A program made the position numbers and the translations under genes. DNA of 64,000 nucleotides from Theobroma cacao (Eukaryota; Streptophyta; Magnoliopsida; Malvales; Malvaceae): NCBI RefSeq assembly GCF_000208745.1, contig NC_030851.1, forward strand, positions 21,998,177 to 22,062,176, in the 5' to 3' direction. This document shows, in pieces, positions 22,925 to 36,504 of this stretch. The notes beneath the pieces are model-generated. The model did no database searches and had not been told where the DNA came from. It saw only the letters and a list, made by a program, of their open reading frames with translations. Position 1 is the stretch's first letter, and each line of letters starts with the position of its first letter.

Positions 22925-24573
22925 TCCTTATAATGTTTCGCTTTGTGATGATTATTTAAAATTCTACGGACTTGTATAAATATGATCGTTTGCTTAAACC
23001 GAATAAGAAACTTTAATTAAAATAAGCAATTAGATATCAATATCCAAATCTAGCAAATTTTGAAATACATTCAAACATCACACTTAGAATTCATTACACG
23101 AAATCAAAGTTGTTCAGTGATACAATTCCAATAAACTAATTTTAATACATATGACTATTGTACACAAACATGACCTCTATGTAGCAGAATGACTTAGAGT
23201 GGAAGTCTAACAGGTGCCATTACCTACATCGCAGCGAGTCAAAATGTGCGGAGGCAATACACGCAAGCTGATCACTTATCTGCAAAAAGGGAAAGATAAT
23301 GGGGTGAGTCTCATAGACTTAGTGATCATCAGCTCCGTAAACAAGGCGTAGTTGGGAAATAAGCCAAGGATAAAATTTTTGAATATTAAAAGCATATGAT
23401 TATATAAACCATTTAAAATCAACTACAACATTTGTGCCTTGCATATATACCAAAGAATTATGATGCAAAGAAACCATTTCAAGTAATATATTAAATCGGT
23501 ACAATTAAAGATTTCTACCATCGAAATCATTGATGTCTTTTACTCAAAATCGAACTAACATAAGTGCACACGCTCCCATAAAATCAAGCAATGTCAATGC
23601 TTATACATAAGCATACAAACAAGCTCATACTCAAGGTATTAAACACAAAACCATTGTATAAATGAGGGAGCTGTGAAAAATCGGCCTATGGACCATGCAA
23701 AAGAATACATATTTGAAAACCCAAAGAGATATCACTCTCGAGTAGGTAATAGACCTATGGACCCACTTCCACGTAATAACATCTAGGAGGCCCCATCCAC
23801 TAGATTCCCATAGCCATGGCATTCTCGATGACATTAGCCAGCATCGGAGAAATCATGTGGTCGCAACCACGTATATCAACTCCTGGCTTAGCCACGTGTA
23901 TCAACCTGTGGCCTCGCGACGTATATCTCACAGACCGTGGCCTAATTACGTCATATAGCTCGTCGATGACCCAAAGGTTCTCTAGCTAGAGCTCACTTGT
24001 GCACAAGGGTCACATTATTTCGATGTGGCATTCAACCTACTCTCGAATCTCCTAGTTTGACAAAACCATTTACCAAATTGGGTTTTCAAAAGCTTATTTT
24101 AAATTCATTTTGAAACAAATCACGGCAACGTTATAAATTCGTTTGTAAGAATTCATGATGTAAAACCTTTGCATGAGGTTTAAATATTAAATCAAAGCAT
24201 GGTGAACATAAAGCTTATTCATGAATGCACATCACAAAAACAAGTAAGTCACGTTTTGACATAAACCGTGGTAAAAAGCTTATTCCCCAATTTCTAAAAT
24301 TTTTTACATATATAACTTATATATATACAAATGTTTCTATGAAACATGGCATTCACAAGTGCCTAGCATTCTACCAGCATATGCTATCCACAATTGCAAG
24401 TACAATCCGATTGCAAATTAATTTAAAAATCACCTGCTAGAGCTAACAACTCATGCTATCCATAATTGCATTTAAAGAAAACTGGCAACGTTTACTATAT
24501 GTATATCATTATATAATTTATGAAACTTATAAAATAGACACCCCTTACTCACCTCACAATGGAGGGGTGCTAC
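22925..24573 (-). mobile_element. LTR family D, 3' part, truncated
   Basis: Reversed, it aligns with about 42893-44440 of the complete D LTR (ATTGTGAGGTGAGT near its right end, the GATCACT...GAGACTCAC motif at about 23303-23330). It is cut at 24573 by an A LTR that inserted with GCTAC as the left flank. The left border is approximate. Confidence 0.72.
23857..23958. repeat. ~27-bp tandem repeat in truncated D LTR
   Basis: Four degenerate units follow the pattern GGC(C/T)T-N-GCCACGTGTATCAACCTGT. It sits at the place where the complete D LTR has its 60-bp array, so it may be a diverged equivalent. Confidence 0.55.
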
Positions 24574-26002
24574 TATCACGACCCAAATTCTAGGTCATGA
24601 TCGGCCCATGGGCCTAATGGAGGTAGTCCACTAAGCCCAAGCAAGCTTATTAATATGACCTGTACATCATTCCATCAAAGTTGATAAGTCACATTTCATA
24701 ACTTTGAGTCAAAATAATACTAAGCATTGCCAACTCATAGTGGCATACCAATCAAAGTGTACATATATTGTCTAAACATATATTTTAATAATTTACATTG
24801 GTTTGTCTATACACAACAAAAGATTACTTGACTTCCAGCGGAGAGACTTGGGTGATGTACAGCTATTGAATGCCGAGAAACCTACCAAAGAGACGAATCT
24901 ACGATGGCACCTCAACTTAGTTATCGACTGCCTCTTGATCTGAAAACATGAAGTTGAAAACGGTGAGTATAAACCTAGTGAGTGAACATAAGAAGGGAAC
25001 AAGCAATCAATAGGAAGAATTTGAAAATCATCATGCACTTGTTTCAAAACAATGCAATCTAGTTTCATTCTCATTAAAACCCCTCATTAAACCCTTAAAT
25101 GGTTAATCACTTGATAATGATGAATCCACACATAACAAAGAAATTGAAGAATAAAAGCTTCAGTGATACACAAGCAAGTCAAATGAAACGATGGGTCCTC
25201 GCTGCAACGGAAAGGCATTCTTGCTGTAGCGTAGTTGCAGTGAGAACGAATTTTTGCTACAGCGAAATTTGGCTCAACTTATTAGCTGGACAAGGGTTTC
25301 TTTCTAAAATTCCTCACTTTAAACTTAATTAGATAATCCCTTAAATGTTGGGAGTCCATGCTCAACTATGGTGTAAATGAAATGGAAAAATATGGCAAAA
25401 ACCAGCAAGATAGCATACCGGATAGAAAGTTTCTCATTGCAGCGAAATTCAAGTGAACAAAACAGAATGTTTCTCGTTGCAACGAGAAACTCTAGAAATT
25501 TTCTCGCTATAGCGAGAACCAGGTCAGGCAGACCCCTCAAACCAGAGAGTTTCTCGTTGTAGCGAGAAACATGGCACCAAAGAAAAGTTCCCATTCTCTC
25601 AAGAAAAAAGCCATCCTGCTGAAATGACAAAATCAACATGAAACACCTAATAATTCCCAAAGTTAAGCATGCCAAATTTTCATCTGCATTACAATCCTAT
25701 ACCATATTCATGAACTTTTATTTCATAAACATATATATACATATATACATATAAAAACACCAATACCACCATCGTCTCACCCAGCTCATGTGCATCCCCC
25801 CACATCATGCACATAGCCGGGGTCATCGTGCGCATCCTGCCACATCCTGCACAATTAGTGCCATCGTGTGCATCCTCTGACATTGTGCACACGGGCACTT
25901 TCATCATCCAACTCCCTCACCATCGTCATCACCGGCATGTGCATCCCCTCACATCCTGCACACTCACGATTACCATTATCATACAACATCAACCATCCAT
26001 GC

Positions 26003-26038
<36 letters not shown>

Positions 26039-26068
26039 NATTATCATACAACATCAACCACTCCATGC

Positions 26069-26104
<36 letters not shown>

Positions 26105-26796
26105 CCAACACAATGTAATAGTGCATGAATCCATCAAAGCCACAAGTCACAACATAGAGACAATTTATAAAGGGCTTGTTCCCAAAGCACTCGTTTTTAA
26201 GAAAAATTGGATAAAATCATTTAAAGGTTTTGTGCAAATACATTCACATTCCCAAAACAATTTCGAAATGCAAGTTCATTCACCTGTACTTTGTTGAACC
26301 TTCAGCCGACTCTAACTTCCCTAATGGTCTAAATGGGATGGTGGGGCTTTGTTGGAACCTAATCATCACATTAGCATCACAATTAAATCAATTCTAATAC
26401 TTATAAATTCTAAAAGCTGTCTCTTAACTAGCTTCCAATTGCCATCTAATTGGCTATCTATTTTCACTATTCTAATCACTCTAAATGAATGAACAACCTC
26501 AACTACAAAATATTCACAAGTCTAATCTCTAGCCCTTCTCAACACTTAAAATTCAACTCTAATTTACTACTCACCTTGGTAGCTTTGAAATTGAAATTCT
26601 TTCTAAAAACTTCCAAGGTCTTATTGAAGCTCCTTTTTTGTCTCTCTCTAAAATGTCTAGCTAGTGAGAGAAAGTATGGAAGTAAGACTTATCAAGGGTT
26701 TTAAAGTGAGAAAGTTAAAAAACATAAGGGTTCTATGTAAAAATGCACAAAAGATTGAAAATTGGAGCTATTTTGAGAGAAGTTATGGAGGTTTCA
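24574..26796 (-). mobile_element. LTR family A (sense minus), truncated at its 5' end
   Basis: The left end is TATCACGACCCAAATTC (decayed TGTCACGACCC). It is collinear with other A LTRs through the CAGCGAG cluster (25425-25570) and the GTGCATCCCCCCACAT array (25785-25975), up to TTATGGAGGTTTCA. There a C LTR starts. The rest of the A LTR does not reappear after the C LTR, so a deletion followed. Confidence 0.88.
25785..26104. repeat. GTGCATCCCCCCACAT array, (TA)n runs and an ambiguous base
   Basis: Five imperfect GTGCATCC(C)CCACATCNTGCAC units are followed by a block containing CCATGCACAACATA(TA)n. That block occurs twice, ending near 26036 and 26102, separated by a single N at 26039. Other A LTRs have this block once. 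The duplication around an N may be an assembly artefact. Confidence 0.8.
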
Positions 26797-27992
26797 TGTC
26801 AAGCCCGACTTTATAAAATATTAGCCATCTCATTCATGTGATTGACAGACTGCTTGCATTCTTGGAAAGCCCCGAAAAATCATCAAAAGTCGATAGTGTA
26901 ACTAGTAGTGCAACTAAGTTGAATTAAGCCTCAAACTAGTCCAAATAGAGATTTTAAGATGAAATTCAGAATTTTAAAACCCCATAATAACTTGAAATGG
27001 TGATTCAAAGTTTGAGGACCGATTTGGAGTCAAATTGGAATTTTCATGACTTAGGGGCAAAATGATCATTTTGCCACCCGAGGTTAAGATGTGAGTGTTG
27101 GATGAAATTTTATAACATAATTTGAGTTTGAGAAGTGAAAAATTTTAATTTCGATATTTTTTTGAGCATAGGGGTAAAATAGTCATTTTACCACCCTAGG
27201 GGCAAAATTGTAATTATACACCACCCAACACTTGTCCAGCACATGGATTTTACCCAATATTATCATGGATAATTGAGGAAATTTATATGGTGGAGAGAGA
27301 TTACTTAATGAGTAAGAATGACACATGGACCAATAGAATGGTGACATGTGTCAAATTCTCATCCATTTAATATTTTTCTTATAAATTAGCATAAAATCAA
27401 CCTATTTCTCTTCATATGGCCAGCCAAAACAAAAACAAAGGAAGAAAAGAAGAACAAAAACCCTAGGTGGAAAAATTCAAGGGAAAAGTGTGAAAATTCA
27501 AGGAACCAAGTGAAAAAAGGTAAGATTTTTCAATTCTAGCTTGTGATCTACCTTTCCTATGCATTTTTTTTCATTTTCCATGGTTGAGAATCAAGTTTGC
27601 ATGAGGATACCCTGCTGGCCAGACATGGGGGGAGTAGTTTTGATGCTTGATTTGGTTAGATTTTAAGATATTTTAGTGTTTTTAGTTAGTTAGTGATGTG
27701 TAGCATGAAAATCAAGCAAGAAAAATTCATTTTCTTCCATTACCCATCATTGGCCAAATTTACCATGTAGAGTGTGGATGGTGGATTTGATTTTATTTCA
27801 AGTGAATTGATTAGGAAATGATGAATTACGGTGAGAAAATCAAGTAGGAAAAATCATAGTGTTGATGCACCCACCATGGCCGAAATTCCCAAGAGAAAAT
27901 ATGAAGATGATTTTGCTAAATTTTATGCTATTTGACTTGTGTTTGATGGTTTGGAGAATTGCAAGAAAAATGGACTTAATTGGAGTTAATCA
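26797..27992 (+). mobile_element. LTR family C, 5' part, truncated
   Basis: It starts TGTCAAGCCCGAC. It is collinear with 56065 to about 57310 of the complete C LTR: GTGACATGTGTCA-type block, TAAAAGGC-like promoter zone, AACCCTAGGTGGAAAAATTC, and the GGCCGAAATTCCCAAG segment. It ends at TTGGAGTTAAT, where gypsy protease coding begins. There is no coding content. Confidence 0.85.
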
Positions 27993-28146
27993 GTCTTGTG
28001 TGGTTTGTATTAAGGACAAGGACACTTTAGCAAACCTAGTGTTGTTAATGACGTTGGATTTTGATGTTATTTTGGGGATGGACTGGTTAACATCCTGTTT
28101 TACTAAAGTGGATGGCTATCGTAAATTGATAAAGTTTAAGTTTCTA
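27993..28146 (+). pseudogene. Ty3/gypsy pol fragment: protease C-terminal part
   Basis: The plus strand encodes SCVVCIKDKDTLANLVLL, LDFDVILGMDWLTSCFTKVD and YRKLIKFKFL. This closely matches the protease of the minus-strand gypsy element at about 10598-10400, so it is the same family. It is open for about 50 codons. The upstream active-site region is missing, replaced by truncated C LTR sequence at 27992. At 28146 it is interrupted by a solo B LTR, and coding resumes at 30756. The TSD TTCTA overlaps the codons at the break. Confidence 0.92.
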
Positions 28147-30750
28147 TGTCACAGCCCAATTTTTGGGCCATGACCAGTACAAGGTCCCAATAGGCATAGC
28201 CCACTAGGCCTTAGAAAGCCTTTCAATATGAACCTATACATTAGTCCATCTATCGTCCATATTTCATTAAGATCTATAATTCATAATGTTCAAATAATAA
28301 TTTCTTTGAAAACAATTTATAAAACCCAAGTATATACTCATAATGGCATCATCGATCAAAACATACATAAATAGTTTGCCAAATGAATCTTAGTAATTCA
28401 CATCAAGTATACAGATACACATACAAAGACCTTGATCGCTAGCGGAATGACTTTGGGAATGGGCGTTAACATTTAATGTCATGGCGAAACGACCAAAAAG
28501 TGGATAAGAAGGAACACCTCGACCTAGGATCCAATCACCTCCAATTCAGAAAACCTAAATCATGAAGTTAAAAAGAATGAGTATAACCCAGTGAGTGAAC
28601 ATAGAAAGGGAATAAGCATACGATACGGAAAGTTTTAAAAAACACGATGTACTTTTGTTAAAAACAATGCAATTTAACTTAATTTCTTGTTAAAGCCCCT
28701 CAATTCAACATGGATTATTTATCCCTTTAGTATTGAAGAATCCATGATCAACAATGAACTTGAAAAGAGAGAAAATTATATTATATACCCAAGCAAGATA
28801 GAGATTTTCTCACTGCGGTGAGAATCAATTTCGCTATAGCAAAAACCAAGGTAAGAAATTAAACCATTCACCCGAAAGTTTCTCGCTACAGCGAGAATGC
28901 AATTTCGCTATAGTGAAATTCAAGGCATTTAAGTTAGAAGGATTTGGAAACATTTGACATTTTCAATTTTTAACATTCAATACAATCACTTATTATTTCT
29001 CTAATCTCTCTATAGTATGTGTAAACATGTACCCATCTACCAGTTCAACCTAGCTCATGTGCACTCCCACACCGCACATAGCTAGAGTCATCATGTGCAC
29101 TCCCACATCGCACATGGCAATATCATCATGTGCACTCCCGCTCTACATCACCACCGGCATGTTCACTCCCACACCACACATGCACGGTTACAATTATCAC
29201 ACAATATTACCATTGAAGGCATAACATAGACATCAACATAATATAGGAACACATGAGTTAATCACATTGCACATTTCACAACGTAAGGACATTTCATCAA
29301 AGGCTTGTTCCTAGGCATTTTTAAAGCAAAGACAAATAAAATTTTCAAGTGATTCATTCAAACACATGTGCATTTACTCCAAAACATTTTAAATGCAAGT
29401 TCACTCACCTTGGTAATGCCACCTTACAAAATTAGCACCAATAAGATTTCACTCCAAGTTAAGTCTTGAAGTACCATTAAAACCTATATTTGCCAATAAA
29501 CAATAATAGCTTTAAATATATCATTTATTTGAACTCAATAATTCTAATAAATATACACTAGCTAAATTACATTTTAACCTAACATTTTACCTAGAATTCT
29601 AGTATAATTCACAAACCCATTAAATTGACTATTCAAATTTAATGTTTCTTTACCTTGATGAGCTTGGAGGCATAAAAGTCAACAACAACCTAATATTTCC
29701 AAGAAAAAGAATTTGAACAAATTAGGAAATAAAATCTGAAAATATAACCATAAATTCAAAATTTCAAGAGTTGCAAATATATACCTTTTGGCTTCAAAAA
29801 TGAAGATTTGAAGCTGAAAACTAAAGTGTTGATGAAGGTGGAGTAGAAATAGAAAATGAAAGAAAGAAAGAAAGAGAGATTTTTCTCTCTTTCCCTCTCC
29901 TAGGGTTTAGTTGTGTTAAAAAATGGGGTTAGAAGCTGCGATTTTGGTGCACAATAAGGTAGGAGAAGGAAGAAGTAAAAAAAGAAATGAAAGGAAAAGA
30001 AAATGAAAAAAAAATTTGATTTTTCGTGGTGGTAAAATGAAAATGGCGTGGGAGGGTGAAGAAGAAGAAGAAAATGCCTTTTGGTGGACATAAGAACCGG
30101 TCATGGAAGAAGAAGATAATAGTCAAAGCTTCCTTTAGAACCTTTTACCAACTTAATGGCAAAATTACCATTTTGCCTTCCAAGGTTTTCACCCTTTTTA
30201 ATTAAGTCCTCCCACAATCTTTTAATTCCAATTTTTTTCTATTTTTCTTCCTTAACAATTGTACCAATAAAATATCGAGTTCGCACTTCAACGCGATATC
30301 ACCATAATATTTAAATATATACTTAACCGCGCTCACTTTATTTAATAAAGACACGCAGGCCCTACTAACGTTAGTTTTCTCTGAAATTCCCTCATTTTTC
30401 TTCTCCCCTACTTAGGTTGACCATATACTCCTCCTTCATGTCTAATTTCGACATCGAATAAAATATTAATATTTTAATATTATTTTATTTCATAATTTTC
30501 CACTTGTCTCCTTGGTACCCAAAATATCTTATTATTCCCTGATTCACTTCTGAATCACTTTTTATCTCAGTAATTCATCCTCAATAAAAGTATTGCTATT
30601 TAATTGTTATCCCCGCTTGTGCGAATTATTTTACTCTAGAATATTCTTTTCGCCCGTCACCGCTCTCTGACTCTTAGATTCACGTCAATTAGCCCTTCGT
30701 CTTATCGATACGGCTATGTTGACTACTATACAAGGGTACAGGGTGTTACA
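28147..30750 (-). mobile_element. Solo LTR, family B (sense minus), in gypsy pol
   Basis: The left end is TGTCACAGCCCAATTTTTGG and the right end GGGTACAGGGTGTTACA. Perfect TSD TTCTA at 28142-28146 and 30751-30755. It is 2604 bp. It includes CAGCGAG units (28810-28920), GTGCACTCCCACA units (29045-29170), a pyrimidine/purine-biased stretch near 29870-30120 and the ACTTCAACGC / CACGC(A/G)GGCCC segment shared by B LTRs. The overlapping minus-strand ORFs at 29900-30126 are low-complexity artefacts. Confidence 0.95.
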
Positions 30751-30755
30751 TTCTA

Positions 30756-31312
30756 GGAAAACCATCATTTGTGATTTATGGGCATGATAGTCCAATATCT
30801 ATAAAGGTTATGGCAACTCTAGTCACTAAGTAAGTGTTACGGCAAGATTGCCAAGAATACCTAGCATTGACAGGAGATGTCGAGATGAATCAAGGGAGTG
30901 TGGATTCTATGCTAATAGTTGGTGAGTATTTTGATGTCTTTCCACATGAATTACGTGGATTACCTCTCGAGCGATAGATTAAATTTTGCATTGATTTAGT
31001 TCCAGATATGAGACCTATCTCAATACATGCGTATCACCATGGCATCGATTGAGTTGAGAGAGCTCCAAGAATAGTTTAAAGATTATTGAATAAAGACTTC
31101 ATTCGCTTGAGTGTTTCACCCTGGGGAGCTCCGGTGTTGTTTGTGAGAAAGGAAGATGGTAGCCTCAGGTTATGTATAGTCTATCGAGAACTTAATAAAG
31201 TTACGATTAAAAAAAATATCCACTCCCGAAAATAGATGATCTGTTTGATTAGTTGCAAGGTTCAGTGTGCTTTTGAAAGATTGATTTGCACTCTGGGTAC
31301 CACCAGTTGAGT
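30756..31312 (+). pseudogene. Ty3/gypsy pol fragment: protease-RT linker and RT N-terminus
   Basis: This is the continuation of the fragment at 27993. The plus strand encodes [84 protein letters not shown] and KIDLHSGYHQL. These are the standard RT fingers-to-palm segments. Stops and frameshifts occur at several points. The catalytic F-IDD segment is missing, because a G LTR begins at 31313 in the middle of the HSGYHQL motif. It is in the opposite orientation to the gypsy element at 9674-22690, so it comes from a separate insertion. Confidence 0.9.
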
Positions 31313-32579
31313 TGTCAAGACCCAAATTGAGGAGATGTGACCGGAACACGAGTCTAACAGGCAAAGCTCACGAGACCTAAGCAAGCCTCAAAAATTAAAA
31401 TTGAATCAGATATTTGAAAGTTCTACAAATTAACATATTCACATTATAACTAAGAATTCAAATGCATAAATGGTGCCCTTAGGCACTTACTTCTTACTCA
31501 ATATTTAATATAACATACACAAGTAATACATTGGCTAACAAGAGTATTCATCCCATACGACCCTTACATAATAACATATGGCACGTCGTGCCAACACAAA
31601 TCCCAAGCTAACATGGTTGGGAAACCAAAACTAGAAGTAAAAGTTACCATAACTCGAACTTAACAGAGTGGACTTACCATATAGGAAACCGACCGGATGT
31701 CAAAATTTGTTTATCAAGAGACAATGTGTCACGACCCAAATTCTAGGCCATGAGTGACGCATGGGCCCAATGGACGTAGTCCACTAAGCCCAAGCAAGCC
31801 TATTAATCTGTCGTGTTCATCATCCCATCAAATATTGCTAAGTCACAAATTATAACTTTAAATCAAAATAGTAATAGACATTTCCAACTCCTATTGGCAT
31901 TACTCATTTAAAATATACATACATTGTCTACAGCATGTATCTTAATAATCTACATCAAGTTTGTCTATACATCTCAAAAAGAAGACTCGATTTCCAGCGA
32001 AGGGACTTGGACGAATGTACAGCTACTGAATGCCGAGACACCTACCAAAAGATGGATATAAGTTTACAAGGACACCTCATCTTAGTTACTTACTGCCTTG
32101 TGATCTGAAAACATGAAGTTGAAAATGGTGAGTATAAACCCAGTGAGTGAACAAGAAAAGGAACAAGCATACCATAAGGAATCTTTAATGAAATCATGAT
32201 GCATTCTTTTTCAAAACAATGCAATTTGTTTGTATTCTTATTAAAAACCCCTCATCAAGCCCTTAAATGATTAATCATTTGAAAATCATGGACCCATATA
32301 TAACGAACCATTTGAAGAATGAAAACTTCAATATTACACAAGCAAGTCAAATACGACAACGAATCTTTGCTGCAACTACGCTGCAACGAGAATCAATTTT
32401 CGTTGCAGGGACGTTGGGATTTAGTTATTAACCGAACGAGGGTTTCTCAACTGGCCGAGGGTTTCTCACTAAACCTTCCCATTTTAAACTTAACTCATCT
32501 AATCCTTAATGTTGGAAGTTCATGCTCTGATATGGTAGCAAAGAAGTGAAAGATAGGGCAGCAATTGGACAAGATAGGA

Positions 32580-32815
32580 GACCAAAACAGAAGGTTTTTT
32601 GCTGCAGCAGCAAAATTGTAACCCAGAAACAGAAGGTTTCTCGCTGCAACGAAATTTCACTGAGGAAACAGAGAGTTTTTCGCTGCAGTGAGATTCTTTT
32701 TCACGACAGCGAGAAGCTACAGTGACTATCTCACTGTAGCGAGAACCAGTTCTAGTGAAGGTTCTCAAACCCGAGAGTTTCTCGCTGTGGCGAGAATGAA
32801 TTTCGCTGCAACGAA
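32580..32815 (-). repeat. CAGCGAG palindrome cluster in A LTR
   Basis: Seven or more TTCTCGCTGCAGCGAGA-type units lie in about 235 bases, with frequent G-to-A and C-to-T variants (GCTACAGC, GCTGTAGC). Confidence 0.85.
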
Positions 32816-33024
32816 AACAAAGCAACAAGAGAAAAGTTTCCCCTCACTCAACAAAAAGGCTATCCTGCTAAATCAACAAAATCAACATACAACACATGAA
32901 AATTCCCAAAGTACAATGTATCAAATTTCTCATATATGTCAATCATATATCACATTCATAAGTTTTCATTTCATAAGTCTAGATATGCATAATTACATAG
33001 ATAAACATCAACATCATCATAATC

Positions 33025-33225
33025 ACACCCGGCTCATGTACATCCCCCCACATCGTGAACATAGCCGGCACCATCATGTGCATCCCCCCACATCGTGCAC
33101 AATCAGTGCCATCATGTACATCCCCCCACATCGTGCACACGGGCACTATCATCATCCATCTCTCACGCCACCATTATACTGGCATGTGCATCCCCCCACA
33201 TCGTGCACACACACGGTTACAGTCA
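33025..33225 (-). repeat. GTGCATCCCCCCACATCGTGCAC array in A LTR
   Basis: Five units of ~33-60 bp have the core CATCCCCCCACATCGTGCAC. This low-divergence array creates long chance reading frames (HPPTSCT-like periodic peptides) in all plus frames. Confidence 0.88.
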
Positions 33226-34984
33226 TTATACACAATATCGTTCATCATGCACAACACACACATTTATATATCATCATACTACAATAGTGCATGAATCCAT
33301 AGCAATCACATATCACAATATAAAACCATTTTACAAAAGCTTGTTCCGAAGGCACTTGTCTTTGTGAAAAACTAGATGATTCATTCAAATGGGTGGCAAA
33401 TACATTATATTTCCCAAAACAAGTTTTGAAGGCAGTCCACTCACCAATTGATTGTAGAGCCTTTAGATGACTTCAATTCCCTTAATTGTCCAAATGAGAT
33501 GATGGGGCTTCCTTAAAACCTAAGATCACATTAGCATAAGCAATAGGTTAATTTACACACTATGAACCCTAAAAGCTATCTCTTAGCTAGCTTTCAATTG
33601 CCACATTAAATGGCTATCTATGTTCACTATCTTAATCATAAAAAAATAATGAACATAGTCAACAACAAAATAGCTCATAAATCCCAATTACTAGCCATTT
33701 TCTGCAGCTAAAAACCAAGCTTAATTCAACACTTACTCTAGGGCTCATTTGTAGTCAAATTCTCTTCCAATTGCTTCCAAATCAAAGGGGTAATTCTCTT
33801 TTTCTCTCTCTAGAACACCCAACTAATGAGAGAAAGTATGAAAACTAGATTTTTTAGAAGGGTTTTAAAGTGAGAGGATGAAAGAGCATAAGGGTTTATG
33901 GAAGAGTACACCAAAAGCATGAAAATTAGAGCTAGAGAGAGAAAGTTATGGAAGCTTGAAGAAAACTCCCATGGAGGAATTGAAGAAACGTGAGAGAGGA
34001 GAAGGGAAGAAGAAGACCAGCTGCTGGAAATTCAAGAAGGTGCTGGAAATTTCAAGATATTTATAGGCCAAACTTATCCATTCCCATAAAATTACGAAAA
34101 TAACCTTCCACCAATTAACTTATTCTCCTCCAATCTTTTATGCAATCTTTTTGCTCTTTTAATACTGGGACAAGATCCATAATGGTCTAGACATGTTCGG
34201 GTTCATAAAAAACTTAAAATTTTAACCGAAGGTGAAAAATGACCATTTTGCCCTTACTATGAAAATCGCCAAAATTTTTGTTTCCTTTCCATTTTACCCT
34301 TAATTTTACCATCCATTTATGCCTTAGGCCTACTTAGGCCATAATATTGTTAAAAATCTTACTTTTATGGCTTACTAAGGAAATGACAAAATTACCCTTG
34401 GCTCGTATTATTACATCTATGCTTAGTTACAAGCCTATAGAGGTTGGGGTCTCACACAATGTTAGCCACACAATCCCATAGCTTCACTTATCTGCACATG
34501 GTATAACAGAGTGGTGAGTCATCTAATAGTTAGTGAGGGGAAGCTAACATATCATCATAAGCACTTATATGTAAATATATAGAGACATATCTAGTCATAA
34601 GGAAAACATGCCTATTTATCTAATATCTCCATAGATAAAGGTTCGAGGATCATCCTAATATCCTATGCACTCACCTCATCATATCATATCTCATTATGAT
34701 CACATCTCAAACAGCATCTCCATATTTAAGATTAATCTAATCTATGTCTCCGTAAACAATGCATATCAAATCAAGGCTTACCTTTAAAGCCATCAATAAG
34801 CTAGGCTCCATAGGCACATCTTAGTTGTGGAGCACAATATCAGACCTCAATATATAACTTGTTTACCTTGAAGCTTTTCATCAGATATAAAAAATAATTC
34901 AATTTTACATTGATAATCACATGTTCATGTACTATATTATGCCATTCACAATGCATATCATCAATAATCAAACATAGTCAACGA

Positions 34985-35210
34985 GTGGTCATCCTTGGAC
35001 ATTGTCAAATCATGTACGGTGGCTAGTTGATGGAATCAAATCATGCACAATCCAAAAGCAATTAGCAGAAAGTCAAATCACACCTAGCGTCGAAGTAGTT
35101 GATAGAGGGACCAATCATGCTCAATGCCAAAGCAATTGGTGGAGGGTTCAAATCACGCATGGCACTGAAGTGACCGATGAGAATCAAAGTCATCATTCGA
35201 AATTACTCAA
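34985..35210. repeat. ~41-bp degenerate tandem repeat in G LTR
   Basis: Five units carry TCAAATCATGCAC / TCAAATCACGCAT followed by a GAAGTGACCGATG-like spacer. The same array is seen at about 20870-21010 and, in the other orientation, at about 41080-41300. Confidence 0.75.
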
Positions 35211-36504
35211 TGGATGCATCAAAGCACTACAAGTGAGAAACACAACCGAGACTTTTACCACCATCCTTACGGGTGCAAAACATAGTCACGGGGGAAGGAC
35301 ACCACTCAACCTTAAATCAAATCAACATTCAGAATTCACACATTGCACATAACATAATCAAATCTATAAGCCATCTGCCTTTAATTCCACGCATGTGTTC
35401 AAACAATTCACACCAATTAATAATGGCTTAATAGCCTTATGTGCTTTAACAATTCAACCTTAACTAGATATATGCATACATCAATTGTCTTAGGTTAATG
35501 CCCTTCTAATAGGCTATTCATATATGATTATCCCTAAAGACATAACTAAAGCATATACATACATCATTCTCATTAATTAACCATGGCTCCCTAGCCTCAC
35601 ATGCTTGACAACTCATAATCAATCTTTGTGTGCTTTCACTAATCAAACATATTGAGCATAAGGGTTTTCAACTAAGCTATCCATCATGTATCGTTAATCC
35701 AAATACATATCATGATCACATGCACAGTAGGGCAATCTACTCGCTTTTAATGTAGCATAACCAATAGCTCAGTTTTCATATCATAGCATAAATAAATGCT
35801 ATAGTCTACGCTTCATATGCAATTCAATTCTACTTAGTGCAACCATATGGCTCACATCATAACACACACAAGCATAATATTTTATATCAAATAATTTATT
35901 ACCTTAGGCATACCCATCTAGGCATATACATATTAATTAGGTACCATGGTACCGCATTTATCATGCATTATGTGTAACATGCATTTTCAAACATAAAAAC
36001 CCCACTACTATAACAGGTGAAGGCTACTCCATAGCCAAATCTAGCTTTTCTTGCCTTCAATGGTTCTTTAGCTTAATAATGCCCTAAACAAATCAAAATA
36101 TAATTATTTCTTAGCTTTCAAAAATTTTTAACATTTCAAACTAGGTTCAATTCAAACTCAAAGTACAAAAACCTAGGTTTCAAATCTTAAGTTCAAAATG
36201 CTTAATCCTTACCTTTAGTGCCAGGTTTAACTAATCTTAACTCTAAATTCCCAACCAAATCCAAAGGGAGCATCACCAAAGCCAGAGCAATTGGGTTTCA
36301 ATGTTATAAACCTTTTAAATCACAAATAAATTGGTAAAAAGGTTTCATTCTACATTAATAACAATTTTTCAAGCTCTAATCCATCCAGATGAGCTTTGAA
36401 GTCTAGTTTGGGCTTAAGGTTTAGAAAGGGTAAAAGTGGGGAGGGTTTTTTTTTTTTCAAATGGATCGGTTGCCCTAAGCTTTTTTTCTTTTTTTGTAAT
36501 TTCT

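Larger units (their letters stand above)
31727..34456 (-). mobile_element. Solo LTR, family A (sense minus)
   Basis: The left end is an undecayed TGTCACGACCCAAATTC, the right end AGGTTGGGGTCTCACA. Perfect TSD CAATG at 31722-31726 and 34457-34461. It is 2730 bp. Removing it restores a G-LTR sequence matching the uninterrupted copy near 20385, an independent check on the boundary. Confidence 0.96.

Noticed and set aside
22925..24573. Possible host gene between LTRs
   Set aside because: Reversed, it aligns with the second half of the D LTR at 42893-44440, so it is LTR sequence.
25807..26128. Two overlapping ORFs with X residues
   Set aside because: They translate the HPP-type minisatellite and (TA)n runs and cross an ambiguous base.
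32688..33287. 199-codon plus-strand ORF
   Set aside because: It runs through the CAGCGAG cluster and the GTGCATCCCCCCACAT array of a solo LTR. The peptide is periodic and the same frames open in every copy with a clean array.
35002..35352. 116-aa plus-strand ORF
   Set aside because: It reads through the ~41-bp tandem repeat of a G LTR. No protein motif is present.
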